DNA from: Sedimenticola thiotaurini
Lineage (GTDB): Bacteria; Pseudomonadota; Gammaproteobacteria; Chromatiales; Chromatiaceae
DNA length: 64,000 nt
Direction: 5' to 3'
NCBI RefSeq assembly: GCF_001007875.1
Contig: NZ_CP011412.1
Location: 2,356,001-2,420,000, forward strand
Part shown: positions 16,746-24,773 of the stretch, piece by piece
Numbering within the stretch: the first letter of the stretch is position 1
How the letters are laid out: every line of letters starts with the position of its first letter
Program-made: the position numbers and the translations under genes
Notes under the pieces: model-generated
The model's input: the letters and a program-made list of their open reading frames with translations, nothing else
Told to the model about the DNA's origin: nothing
Databases searched by the model: none

Positions 16746-18602
16746 ATGGAAATTGAACTGATTGAGATCCGGGACTTTCTCGCCGCCTACCACCCCTTCA
16801 ACCAACTTCCGGCAGAGGCACTCAACCAGATGCCGGAACTGCTGCAGGTGAGGTATTTCAGGCGCGACAGCACCATACCCGATACCGGCAGTATCGATGA
16901 CTATCTCTACCTGGTACGCAGTGGCGCGGTGGAGATCCATGGCACCCAGGACGAACTGCTGGCCCAACTGGGTGAGGGGGATCTGTTCGGTTATCGTGCA
17001 TCCCACATGGAGGGGCACGCGGAGTTTCGGGGCACGGCGATGGAGGACAGCCTGCTCTACCTGCTGCCGGCGTCCGAAGTGGACCGCTTCTGCCGGGAGC
17101 ACCCACAGTTTTCCTATTACTTTGAACCGGCCGGTGGCGACCGGCTACGTGACGCCATCAGCGGTGCCGGTGAGGTTGGCAGCGCCCAGTTGGGACTCAT
17201 GACCACCCAGATCGGCGATATGATCAGCCGTGCCCCGATCAGCATGCCACCCAGTGCATCCATCCAGGAGACCGCCGGCGTCATGTCGGAAGAGCGCGTC
17301 TCCTCAATCCTGATCACTGAAGAGAGCAAGCTGGTTGGTATTGTCACAGACCGGGACTTGCGCCGCCGGGTGGTGGCCAAGGGGCTGGACACCAGTCAAC
17401 CCGTGAGTACCATCATGACCGCCGACCCCCAGACACTGGAGGCGGGCGACTACGCCTTCGATGCCATGTTGCAGATGGCCCGGGCCAACATCCATCACCT
17501 GCCGATACTGCGGAACGGCGAAGTGGCCGGTATGCTGACCGCGACCGACTTTGCCGAGCGCAACTCCACCTCGGCGGTCTACCTGGTCGGTTCCATCTAC
17601 AAGCAGCACGAAGTGGAGGGACTGGCCAGCATCAGTGCCAAGCTGCCACAACTGTTGACCAACCTGGCCGCGGCCGATGCCACGGCCAACAGTATTGGCC
17701 ACGTTATTACCGCCGTAGTGGACGCCATTACGGTGCGCCTGTTGCAGCTGGCCGAAGAACAGCTGGGTCCACCACCGGTACCCTACGCCTGGGTCGCGGC
17801 TGGCTCCCAGGCGCGCAGCGAACAGACCGCCAAGTCGGATCAGGACAACTGCCTGGTACTCGACAACGCTTATGACGAGAAGGCCCATGGCACCTATTTC
17901 AAGACACTCTCCCAGTTTGTCTGCGACGGCCTGAACGCCTGCGGTTATGTCTACTGTCCCGGTGAAATGATGGCCGTCACCGATAAATGGCGTCAGCCGA
18001 TGGACAGCTGGAAGCGCTATTTCAACCAGTGGGTCAATCAACCCGAGCCGAAGGCGCTCATGTTGACCTGCGTATTTTTCGATCTGCGCTGCATCTACGG
18101 CGAGAAAGAGCTGTTCAGGGAGCTGCGCCAATACCTGCTCGACAAGACCCGTGGCAACCAGATCTTCCTGGCCTACATGGCCGGTAACGCCCTGAACTCC
18201 AAGCCGCCACTGGGCTTTTTCCGCAACTTCGTGCTGATCAGCGGCGGCGAACACGACCACACCTTCGACCTGAAACACACCGGGATCGTGCCGATTGTGG
18301 ATCTGGCCCGGGTGTACGCCCTGGCTGCCGGCAGCCACGCCATCAATACCCAGGACCGGCTCAAGGAGGTGGCAGCCGGTGGCGAGGTGTCCCACGGCGG
18401 CGCCCACGACCTGCGGGACGCCCTGGAGTTTGTCAGCTCCCTGCGCATCCGCCACCAGGCCCGGCAGATCAAGGCGGGCGAGGCCCCGGACAACTACATG
18501 TCACCGGATGACCTGTCCCATTTCGAACGCAGTCATCTGAAGGACGCCTTCTCGGTTGTCCGTACCATGCAGAATGTACTCAGCCAACGGTACCAGAGGT
18601 AG
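16746..18602 (+). CDS. Cyclic-nucleotide-binding / CBS / DUF294 nucleotidyltransferase-like signal protein
   Basis: 618 residues. Domains in order: a cNMP-binding barrel (about 10-130), a tandem CBS pair (about 160-285, 'VSSILITEESKLVGIVTDRDLRRRV' and 'HHLPILRNGEVAGMLTATDF'), and a DUF294 nucleotidyltransferase domain (about 310-440, 'GSQARSEQTAKSDQDNCLV' with the Gly-Ser…Asp-x-Asp active-site pattern), then its C-terminal substrate-binding domain. Such proteins are usually found next to acetate symporters and acetyl-CoA synthetase and with a DnaQ exonuclease, as here. An uridylyl/adenylyl-transferase regulatory role has been suggested for the family; the target is unknown. Confidence 0.88.
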   Translation: MEIELIEIRDFLAAYHPFNQLPAEALNQMPELLQVRYFRRDSTIPDTGSIDDYLYLVRSGAVEIHGTQDELLAQLGEGDLFGYRASHMEGHAEFRGTAMEDSLLYLLPASEVDRFCREHPQFSYYFEPAGGDRLRDAISGAGEVGSAQLGLMTTQIGDMISRAPISMPPSASIQETAGVMSEERVSSILITEESKLVGIVTDRDLRRRVVAKGLDTSQPVSTIMTADPQTLEAGDYAFDAMLQMARANIHHLPILRNGEVAGMLTATDFAERNSTSAVYLVGSIYKQHEVEGLASISAKLPQLLTNLAAADATANSIGHVITAVVDAITVRLLQLAEEQLGPPPVPYAWVAAGSQARSEQTAKSDQDNCLVLDNAYDEKAHGTYFKTLSQFVCDGLNACGYVYCPGEMMAVTDKWRQPMDSWKRYFNQWVNQPEPKALMLTCVFFDLRCIYGEKELFRELRQYLLDKTRGNQIFLAYMAGNALNSKPPLGFFRNFVLISGGEHDHTFDLKHTGIVPIVDLARVYALAAGSHAINTQDRLKEVAAGGEVSHGGAHDLRDALEFVSSLRIRHQARQIKAGEAPDNYMSPDDLSHFERSHLKDAFSVVRTMQNVLSQRYQR

Positions 18603-18605
18603 CCG

Positions 18606-19304
18606 GTGTCGATCTGGAAGTATCTGTTCAACCTGGAGGAGCGCCGAAACTGGTGGATGCGCAAGATGCCGGACGGGCCGCTGCGGGAGTTTTACGACAC
18701 CCCATTCCCCTCCCGGGAGAATGATTGGCGCCAGGTGGACTACCTGGCGATTGACTTTGAAACCACCGGACTGGAGGCGGGTCACGATCAGCTCCTGAGC
18801 GTCGGGTACGTTACCCTGCGGGGTGACCGGATACTGCTGGGTGATGCCGCCCACACCCTGATCAGACCCACTATGGACATTCCGGAGTCGTCCGCCGTGG
18901 TGCACGGCATTCTGCATGACCGGGCTGCCGAGGCCCAGCCCCTGGAGGAGGTGTTACCGGGTATTCTGGACGCCTTGAAAGGCAAAGCGCTGCTGGCCCA
19001 TCACGCTGCCATCGAGTACGAGTTCCTCAATCACGCCTGCCAGGACCTGTACGGTTACCCCTTTCTCTGTCCCGTGGTGGATACCCTGGCACTGGAGGTG
19101 CGCCAGTTCCGACGCGAGGATCGCGCCATCCGCTCCGGCGATCTGCGCCTGGCCAAGGCCCGGGCTCGCTACGGCCTGCCCCGTTACCCGGCCCATAACG
19201 CCCTGACGGACGCCCTGGCCGCTGGGGAACTGTTCTTGGCCCAGGCCGCCTATCGGCGCACCAAGCGGGCCCTGCGACTGAAAGACCTGGTGGTGGTCAG
19301 CTAG
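18606..19304 (+). CDS. DnaQ-like DEDDh 3'-5' exonuclease
   Basis: 232 residues from a GTG at 18606 (AGAGG seven bases upstream; three bases after the DUF294 stop). The Asp-x-Glu of ExoI is in 'AIDFETTGLEAG', ExoII around 'HHAAIEYEFLN', and ExoIII is 'HNALTDALAAGELF', so all catalytic residues are present. The 40-residue N-terminal extension is typical of the copies paired with DUF294 proteins. The function of the pair is not established. Confidence 0.85.
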   Translation: MSIWKYLFNLEERRNWWMRKMPDGPLREFYDTPFPSRENDWRQVDYLAIDFETTGLEAGHDQLLSVGYVTLRGDRILLGDAAHTLIRPTMDIPESSAVVHGILHDRAAEAQPLEEVLPGILDALKGKALLAHHAAIEYEFLNHACQDLYGYPFLCPVVDTLALEVRQFRREDRAIRSGDLRLAKARARYGLPRYPAHNALTDALAAGELFLAQAAYRRTKRALRLKDLVVVS

Positions 19305-19319
19305 ACCACCACCACAACA

Positions 19320-20003
19320 TTACTTACCCGACGATTTAGCCGCCCCATCACCCAGGCCCAACTCCAACGCCAGCACATTATCCACCAACCGATACCCGGT
19401 GCGCCGCGCGGTCAGCATCAGGAACAGGGTCTGGGTGCCATACAGAAACAGGTAGATAGCGACGATCTGGAACGGTACGCCGAGATTGATCACCCAGCCA
19501 ATCAGGAAAAAAACCAGAAAATAGAGCGCCAGTACGTAGAGGTCCCGCAACATACTCCAATGAATCCGGGTATTCAGCACTACCGGCTTGCCCGACTGTC
19601 GCAGATAGGCCTCCTGCCACACCTCGGTCTGCACCTTGCGACTGAATCCGGCGTCCTTCACCCGGGAGAACTTCGCCTGCAGATCTGCCGCTTCGAACGG
19701 TTGTTTGCGACTGGACAGAAAGACATCACTGGCGGGATGGGGATACTGGCCACGGGCATAGAGCAAGCGGTTTTTCCAGCTATCTGACAACCGCTGCACC
19801 AACAGCGCCCCGGCCACCGCGATCAGACTGCATATAATCGCCACATACACTATCTGTGGACTCAGTTGGTCCCAGGCGGCGAGACTGATCAAGAAAGGAT
19901 CCAATCCAAAAGGGAGTTGCAGCATGAACAGATAGAGCATGATGCCGTTGAGGGCGGCGAAAACGATCACCAGCGCCAGGTGAAAAAACGAAAGGAATTT
20001 CAT
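19320..20003 (-). CDS. Membrane protein of unknown function
   Basis: 227 residues with hydrophobic segments at about 8-28, 48-68, 155-175 and 180-200, separated by a hydrophilic, basic central domain. I do not recognise the family. It is convergent with the exonuclease gene and upstream lies a long non-coding stretch. Confidence 0.55.
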   Translation of the reverse strand: MKFLSFFHLALVIVFAALNGIMLYLFMLQLPFGLDPFLISLAAWDQLSPQIVYVAIICSLIAVAGALLVQRLSDSWKNRLLYARGQYPHPASDVFLSSRKQPFEAADLQAKFSRVKDAGFSRKVQTEVWQEAYLRQSGKPVVLNTRIHWSMLRDLYVLALYFLVFFLIGWVINLGVPFQIVAIYLFLYGTQTLFLMLTARRTGYRLVDNVLALELGLGDGAAKSSGK

Positions 20004-20366
20004 GGGAGTGGATTGTCCGGCTGGTTTGATTGGTTGCTCATTACGGGTATTTCACGTGATTTAACAATAAATGGCAACTCTATCCATCAGCAACTGACTA
20101 CCGCCCAACGCGTTTGCATCGCCAGAACGAAATCGGCCGTACAGGCACTGCCACGGTCACCCCTGCAGGAAGCCGCAGGAGCGAATCCTGTATGGACTAC
20201 ACTTATCAAAGTCCCACCAGAAACAGGCATGATCTGATGGGCACGATGGAAACGGAGACAGGCCTGACTGAGCAGATATCAGGTGGCGTCACAAATCGCC
20301 ACAGCCGGGCGCTATCTTATGAGTATCCACATCTCACCATTAAAAAAGTATCAGAAGGAGTAGACC
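20004..20366. other. Intergenic region upstream of phbB
   Basis: About 360 bases between divergent genes. I see no gene, RNA or convincing repeat. The phbB promoter should be in the last 100 bases, which are less GC-rich. Confidence 0.4.
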
Positions 20367-21089
20367 ATGGGGCGAGTAGCATTGGTAACAGGCGGCACCC
20401 GCGGCATCGGCGAGGCAATTTGTGTCGCATTGAAAAACAACGGATATGAGGTCGTGGCCAACTATGCCGGTAATGACCAAGCCGCCGCCGAATTTACAAA
20501 ACGTACCGGCATTCAGGCAGTAAAATTCGACGTAAGCGACTTTGATCAGGTCACCGCCGGCATCGCATCGATCGAATCATCCAGTGGGCCGGTCGAGGTA
20601 TTGGTCAACAACGCCGGTATCACCCGCGACGGCACCATGCACAAGATGGGTTTCGACCAGTGGGATAAGGTTATACAGACCAACCTCGCCTCCTGTTTCA
20701 ACACCTGTCGCTGCGTGATCGACGGCATGCGTGAGCGGAATTTCGGACGCATTGTCAACATCGGTTCAGTCAATGGACAGGCCGGCCAGTACGGACAGGT
20801 CAACTATGCCGCCGCCAAGTCCGGTATCCACGGCTTTACCAAGGCCCTGGCCCTGGAGGGCGCCACCAAGGGGATTACCGTCAACGCAATCGCGCCGGGC
20901 TATGTGGAGACAGACATGGTCCGGGCGGTACCGGCGGAAGTGTTACAGAAAATCATCCGCACCATCCCGGTTGGCCGCTTGGGACAACCGGAAGATATCG
21001 CACGCAGCGTGCTGTTTCTTGTGGATGACAATGCCGGATTCATCACCGGATCCACCCTCTCCATCAATGGCGGCCAGCACATGTACTAG
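20367..21089 (+). CDS. phbB: Acetoacetyl-CoA reductase (NADPH), PHB synthesis
   Basis: 240 residues, short-chain dehydrogenase. The Rossmann motif is Thr-Gly-Gly-Thr-Arg-Gly-Ile-Gly (8-15) and NNAG is at 81-84; the active site is Tyr147-x3-Lys151 in a context ('SVNGQAGQYGQVNY') diagnostic of PhbB/PhaB rather than FabG. It makes (R)-3-hydroxybutyryl-CoA for polyhydroxybutyrate. The ribosome site AGAAGGAG is strong. No phaA or phaC is in the window. Confidence 0.9.
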   Translation: MGRVALVTGGTRGIGEAICVALKNNGYEVVANYAGNDQAAAEFTKRTGIQAVKFDVSDFDQVTAGIASIESSSGPVEVLVNNAGITRDGTMHKMGFDQWDKVIQTNLASCFNTCRCVIDGMRERNFGRIVNIGSVNGQAGQYGQVNYAAAKSGIHGFTKALALEGATKGITVNAIAPGYVETDMVRAVPAEVLQKIIRTIPVGRLGQPEDIARSVLFLVDDNAGFITGSTLSINGGQHMY

Positions 21090-21101
21090 CAACCGCACGG
21101 G

Positions 21102-21120
21102 GCCGGGCATCATGCCCGGC
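21102..21120 (+). terminator. Hairpin after phbB
   Basis: GCCGGGCA and TGCCCGGC pair around three bases, 13 bases after the stop codon. There is no T-run, so it is a stabilising or weak terminator structure. Confidence 0.4.
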
Positions 21121-21291
21121 TCCGGCCCGGCCTGATCCACCGATCACCCCGCCCGAAAAGCCAGCTGTTCACCGTTCTGACCTCTCCAGTACCCGCACAG
21201 GCCAAGACAAAACCAAAACCAGAACATTAGTACAATCGTCCAATTATTTTTTATATTTTTTGTTTTTGCGCCGCACAAAACCCCTGTTTTC

Positions 21292-21300
21292 TGCTATTAT
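21292..21300 (+). promoter_or_regulatory. Extended -10 promoter of the GAPDH gene
   Basis: TGCTATTAT is a good extended -10 (TGn plus TATTAT), 79 bases before the start codon and just after an AT-rich block at 21240-21270. No good -35 is at the usual distance, as expected for extended -10 promoters. Confidence 0.45.
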
Positions 21301-21378
21301 CCGCGCACACCAGCGGTGTATATGGACCAATAAACTCTTCTTTAATCGAATAAACAGCACGTTAGAGGCGGTTGAGAT

Positions 21379-22824
21379 ATGGGCTTGAATGCAAGTGAAC
21401 AGTACCTGAATGAGTGGAAAGACCGCCAGACCCTGGCGGAGCAGATGATTCCGCTGGTGGGACAACTCTATCGTGACAGCGGGTTGGTAATCCTCATGTA
21501 CGGCCGCCGGCTGATGAACGCCACTACCATCGATATCCTCAAGGCGCATCGTTATGCCCGCCAGATGGTGGGAGAAGAGCTGGATATCACGGTCTCTTTT
21601 GCCATGCTGGAAGCGATCGCCAGCATGGATCTGGCACCGGCCCGGATCGACCTGGGTAAGCTCTGCAGCACCTACCTGACCCTGCCGCATGAGATCAGCA
21701 TGCAGGCTTTCCTGGAGCAGCAGCTGGCGGAGATCAACACCGGCAAGAAGAGCCCGCTGCCCGGTCCGCAGGATGTGGTGCTGTATGGTTTCGGTCGTAT
21801 TGGTCGTCTGCTGGCACGCCTGCTGATCGAACGCACCGGGGCCGGCAACAAGATGCGCCTGCGAGCCATCGTGGTCCGGGGAGGACGGCAAGGCGATCTG
21901 AAAAAGCGCGCCAGCCTGCTGCGCCGGGATTCGGTGCACGGACCGTTTAACGGCTCCATCATCACCGATGAAGAGAACAACGCCATCATCGCCAATGGCA
22001 ACTACATCCAGGTTATCTACGCCGACTCGCCGGACTCCATCGACTATACCCAGTACGGCATTAACGACGCCCTGGTGGTGGACAACACCGGCATCTGGAA
22101 AGATGAAGCGGGCCTGGGACTGCACCTGAAATCGAAAGGTACCGCCAAGGTGTTACTGACGGCACCCGCCAAGGGCGACATCAAGAATATCGTTTACGGC
22201 GTCAATCACCAGGAAATCACACCCGATGACCGGATTCTCTGCGCCGCCTCCTGCACCACCAACGCCATCGTGCCGGTACTGAAGGTGCTGAACGAAAGCC
22301 TGGGTATCAACAGCGGCCATCTGGAGACCATCCACGCCTACACCAACGATCAGAACCTGATCGACAACTATCACAAGGCGGAGAGACGCGGACGCAGTGC
22401 CCCGCTGAACATGGTGATCACTTCCACTGGTGCCGCCAAGGCGGTGGCCAAGGCGCTGCCGGAACTGTCCGGCAAACTGACCGGCAACGCTATCCGGGTG
22501 CCCACCCCCAACGTCTCCATGGCGCTGATGAACCTGAACCTGGGCCGGAACACCAGTGTGGAGGAGCTGAACGGTCTGCTGCGGGAGGCATCCCTGAACT
22601 CCCCCCTGTGCGAGCAGATCGGCTACACCACCTCCACCGAACTGGTCTCCAGTGATCTGGTTGGCTCCACCGAGGCCGGCATCGTGGACTCGGCCGCCAC
22701 CATTGTGGAGGAGAATCGGGCTGTGCTCTATGTCTGGTATGACAACGAGGCCGGTTACAGCAACCAGGTGATTCGAGTGATGCAGAACATGACCGGACTG
22801 AAGCTGAAGAATCTGCCAGCCTGA
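21379..22824 (+). CDS. gap: Glyceraldehyde-3-phosphate dehydrogenase, long form
   Basis: 481 residues instead of about 335. The extra 130 residues are N-terminal and largely helical. The NAD-binding motif 'YGFGRIGRLLARLL' begins near residue 136, and the catalytic cysteine lies in Ala-Ser-Cys-Thr-Thr-Asn. The family is the long GAPDH seen in many Pseudomonas and marine gammaproteobacteria. The direction in vivo (glycolytic or gluconeogenic) is not readable; growth on acetate would favour gluconeogenesis. A strong hairpin follows. Confidence 0.9.
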   Translation: MGLNASEQYLNEWKDRQTLAEQMIPLVGQLYRDSGLVILMYGRRLMNATTIDILKAHRYARQMVGEELDITVSFAMLEAIASMDLAPARIDLGKLCSTYLTLPHEISMQAFLEQQLAEINTGKKSPLPGPQDVVLYGFGRIGRLLARLLIERTGAGNKMRLRAIVVRGGRQGDLKKRASLLRRDSVHGPFNGSIITDEENNAIIANGNYIQVIYADSPDSIDYTQYGINDALVVDNTGIWKDEAGLGLHLKSKGTAKVLLTAPAKGDIKNIVYGVNHQEITPDDRILCAASCTTNAIVPVLKVLNESLGINSGHLETIHAYTNDQNLIDNYHKAERRGRSAPLNMVITSTGAAKAVAKALPELSGKLTGNAIRVPTPNVSMALMNLNLGRNTSVEELNGLLREASLNSPLCEQIGYTTSTELVSSDLVGSTEAGIVDSAATIVEENRAVLYVWYDNEAGYSNQVIRVMQNMTGLKLKNLPA

Positions 22825-22833
22825 GACAGTGCG

Positions 22834-22860
22834 CCACTTCCCCGGCCGGCGGGGAAGTGG
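22834..22860. terminator. Hairpin between gap and yidD
   Basis: Perfect 10-base-pair stem CCACTTCCCC/GGGGAAGTGG with a 7-base loop between convergent genes. It can serve both strands, although T-runs are lacking. Confidence 0.55.
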
Positions 22861-22907
22861 GCCGTTGAGTGATCAGGGCCGAAACAGGCCCGCTATCCCA
22901 TCATGAA

Positions 22908-23141
22908 TCAATGCTTGTGCCGGCACTCCGAGCCCGGTACCGGATCATAGCCCCCCTCATGGAACGGATGACAGCGCAGAATGCGCCGGGTACCCATCCA
23001 CAGCCCGCGCAGCACGCCGTGGATCTCCACCGCCTCCCGGGTGTAGGCGGAGCAGCTGGGATAGTAACGGCAGTTGTTCCCCAGCAACGGACTGATCAGG
23101 TAGCTGTAGCCCTTCAATACCAGCAGCACCAACCGTTTCAT
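22908..23141 (-). CDS. yidD: Membrane-protein insertion efficiency factor
   Basis: 77 residues from the ATG at 23141, which overlaps the zur stop by four bases. The family signature '[17 protein letters not shown]' with its cysteine pair and '[13 protein letters not shown]' are present. YidD is usually encoded between rnpA and yidC, so its position at the end of a zinc operon is unusual and may be a second copy. Confidence 0.93.
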   Translation of the reverse strand: MKRLVLLVLKGYSYLISPLLGNNCRYYPSCSAYTREAVEIHGVLRGLWMGTRRILRCHPFHEGGYDPVPGSECRHKH

Positions 23142-23605
23142 GCTTGCCCCCGTTGACTGCAGCGCTGACAGCGGCCGGTCACTTCGATGACCCGTGAATC
23201 CGCCTTGAAACCACACTCTTTGACTGCACTGCCCAGGGTACGCTCCACGCTGCGACTCTCCAGCTCCCGCACTTCACCACAATCCCGACAGATCAGGAAC
23301 TGGCTGGAGTGAGGATGGTCCAGATGCACACAACCCACGTAGGCATTCAGGGACTCGATGCGATGCACCAATCCATGTTCCAGCAGAAACTCCAGGGCCC
23401 GATAGACAGTCGGCGGTTTGGCAGTTGGCACGCCACTCTTCAGCAGTTCCAGGATATCGTAGGCACCCAGTGGCTCGCCGCTGGTGCAGAGAATTTCCAG
23501 CACCTGACGACGCTGGGGGGTCAACCGGGCACCCCGCCCCTCGCAAAGCTGCTCCGCCACACGCAATATTTTTCCACAGTCCGTACTACAGGAGTCCGCT
23601 TTCAT
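23138..23605 (-). CDS. zur: Zinc uptake regulator, Fur family
   Basis: 155 residues. The winged-helix domain ('[13 protein letters not shown]', '[22 protein letters not shown]') is followed by the dimerisation domain with His-rich '[21 protein letters not shown]' and a C-terminal Cys-x2-Cys ('RCQRCSQ'), giving the structural zinc site. Linkage to znu genes and a Zur-type box identify it as Zur rather than Fur. It overlaps znuB and yidD by four bases each. Unlike the transporter genes of the same operon it looks intact. Confidence 0.93.
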   Translation of the reverse strand: MKADSCSTDCGKILRVAEQLCEGRGARLTPQRRQVLEILCTSGEPLGAYDILELLKSGVPTAKPPTVYRALEFLLEHGLVHRIESLNAYVGCVHLDHPHSSQFLICRDCGEVRELESRSVERTLGSAVKECGFKADSRVIEVTGRCQRCSQRGQA

Positions 23606-24033
23606 TGCACCACCTTCGTCAATTGCCGGCGCAGATCCCTCCGTTTCCGCCCCGTAGTATAGAGCAGCGAGATCATATAGGTAACTCCCGCCACCAGGAT
23701 AATGGTGGCACCCGCCGGCAGGTCGGGCGTATAGGAGATAAACAGCCCTGACAGGGTAAACAGCGCAATGACCAGAATAAGGCCCACCACCTGGATCAGC
23801 AGCACCACGGTCACCGCCGCCACCAGCGCACCACCCAGTGGACTCGCACCGATAAAAAAGGCGATGCCCATTCCACCCAGTACGCTGTGGGAGATGCCGC
23901 CGGCCATGAATCCAATCCGTTTGACCACCACGTAACTACCGATGATGCCGCAGCCGATACTGGCCAGCAGACCACCAATCAGCGCATGCTGCAGAAACGG
24001 ATATTCCCAAAGTGCTGTAAATACTTCCATCAT
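23602..24033 (-). pseudogene. znuB: Zinc ABC transporter permease, two apparent internal deletions
   Basis: 143 residues in an open frame, but the family has about 265-280. The first 75 residues match the family N-terminus ('YPFLQHALIGGLLASIGCGIIGSYVVVKRI', then 'GGISHSVLGGMG'). The frame then jumps from 'GGALVAAV' straight to 'TVVLLIQVVGLILVIAL', which in the family lies about 110 residues later. It jumps again from 'VIAL' to 'FTLSGLFISYTPDLPAGATII', skipping the roughly 28 residues with the conserved 'IPAA' motif. Both gaps keep frame. The product would lack most central helices and should not form a channel. It overlaps zur by four bases and follows znuC after 11 bases. Family alignment is from memory; lengths are approximate. 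Confidence 0.8.
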
Positions 24034-24044
24034 ACCCCCGTCCC

Positions 24045-24773
24045 TCAGTGCCGATGCTCCACCATCCGCACATCCGCATCATAGAGCGCATGTATGGCGT
24101 CTCCATCAATCGAGGCGGTGGAGTGACAGATCGGGGTGCGATTCAGACAGGCAACCCGGTTCACATAACCGGAGATGAAACCGACATCGGGGGAAACCAC
24201 CACGATGGTCATCCGTTCATTAAAACGTTTCAACAGATCGAAGATTTCCGTCTCGATACGCATATCGATGTTAGCGGTCGGCTCATCCAGTATCAGGATA
24301 CGGGGATCACAGGCCAATGCCCGGGCCACCAGCACCCGTTGCAGCTGCCCACCCGACAGGGTACAAAGCTGCCTGGCGGCAAGATTCAACACCTCGGTTT
24401 CGGCCATGGCCTGACGGGCCGCCTCCCTGTCACGGCGCCGGTAGTTTCCGAACAGCCCGGATGTACCCAGCCGTCCCATCAGCACCGTCTGCTCGACGGT
24501 TATGGGAAAGTCGCGGCTGAACTGGGGATACTGGGGGACATAGCCGATCTGTCTGCGGCTCTGTTCCGGCGGCTTGCCCAACACCCGCACTTTACCCTTG
24601 GGTGGTTCCAGCAGCCCCAGCATCAACTTCAGCAGGGTGCTCTTGCCCCCCGCATTGGGACCCACAATGCCGATAAACTCGTGCTCGGCGATCTCCAGGT
24701 GGACCCCATCCAGCACCAACGGGCCACCGTAGGAGAAAGAGACATCCTGCAGTGACACCACCGGCGCGTTCAT
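24045..24773 (-). CDS. znuC: Zinc ABC transporter ATPase, H-loop histidine replaced
   Basis: 242 residues, normal length. Walker A is Gly-Pro-Asn-Ala-Gly-Gly-Lys-Ser-Thr, the signature is Leu-Ser-Gly-Gly-Gln-Leu-Gln-Arg, and Walker B is Ile-Leu-Ile-Leu-Asp-Glu-Pro. The switch (H-loop) that should read Val-Ser-His-Asp reads Val-Ser-Pro-Asp; the proline codon CCC (24189-24191) is one base from CAC. Loss of this histidine abolishes or strongly reduces ATP hydrolysis in well-studied ABC ATPases. With the damage in znuA and znuB this suggests the transporter is dead. It overlaps the znuA remnant by four bases. Confidence 0.88.
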   Translation of the reverse strand: MNAPVVSLQDVSFSYGGPLVLDGVHLEIAEHEFIGIVGPNAGGKSTLLKLMLGLLEPPKGKVRVLGKPPEQSRRQIGYVPQYPQFSRDFPITVEQTVLMGRLGTSGLFGNYRRRDREAARQAMAETEVLNLAARQLCTLSGGQLQRVLVARALACDPRILILDEPTANIDMRIETEIFDLLKRFNERMTIVVVSPDVGFISGYVNRVACLNRTPICHSTASIDGDAIHALYDADVRMVEHRH

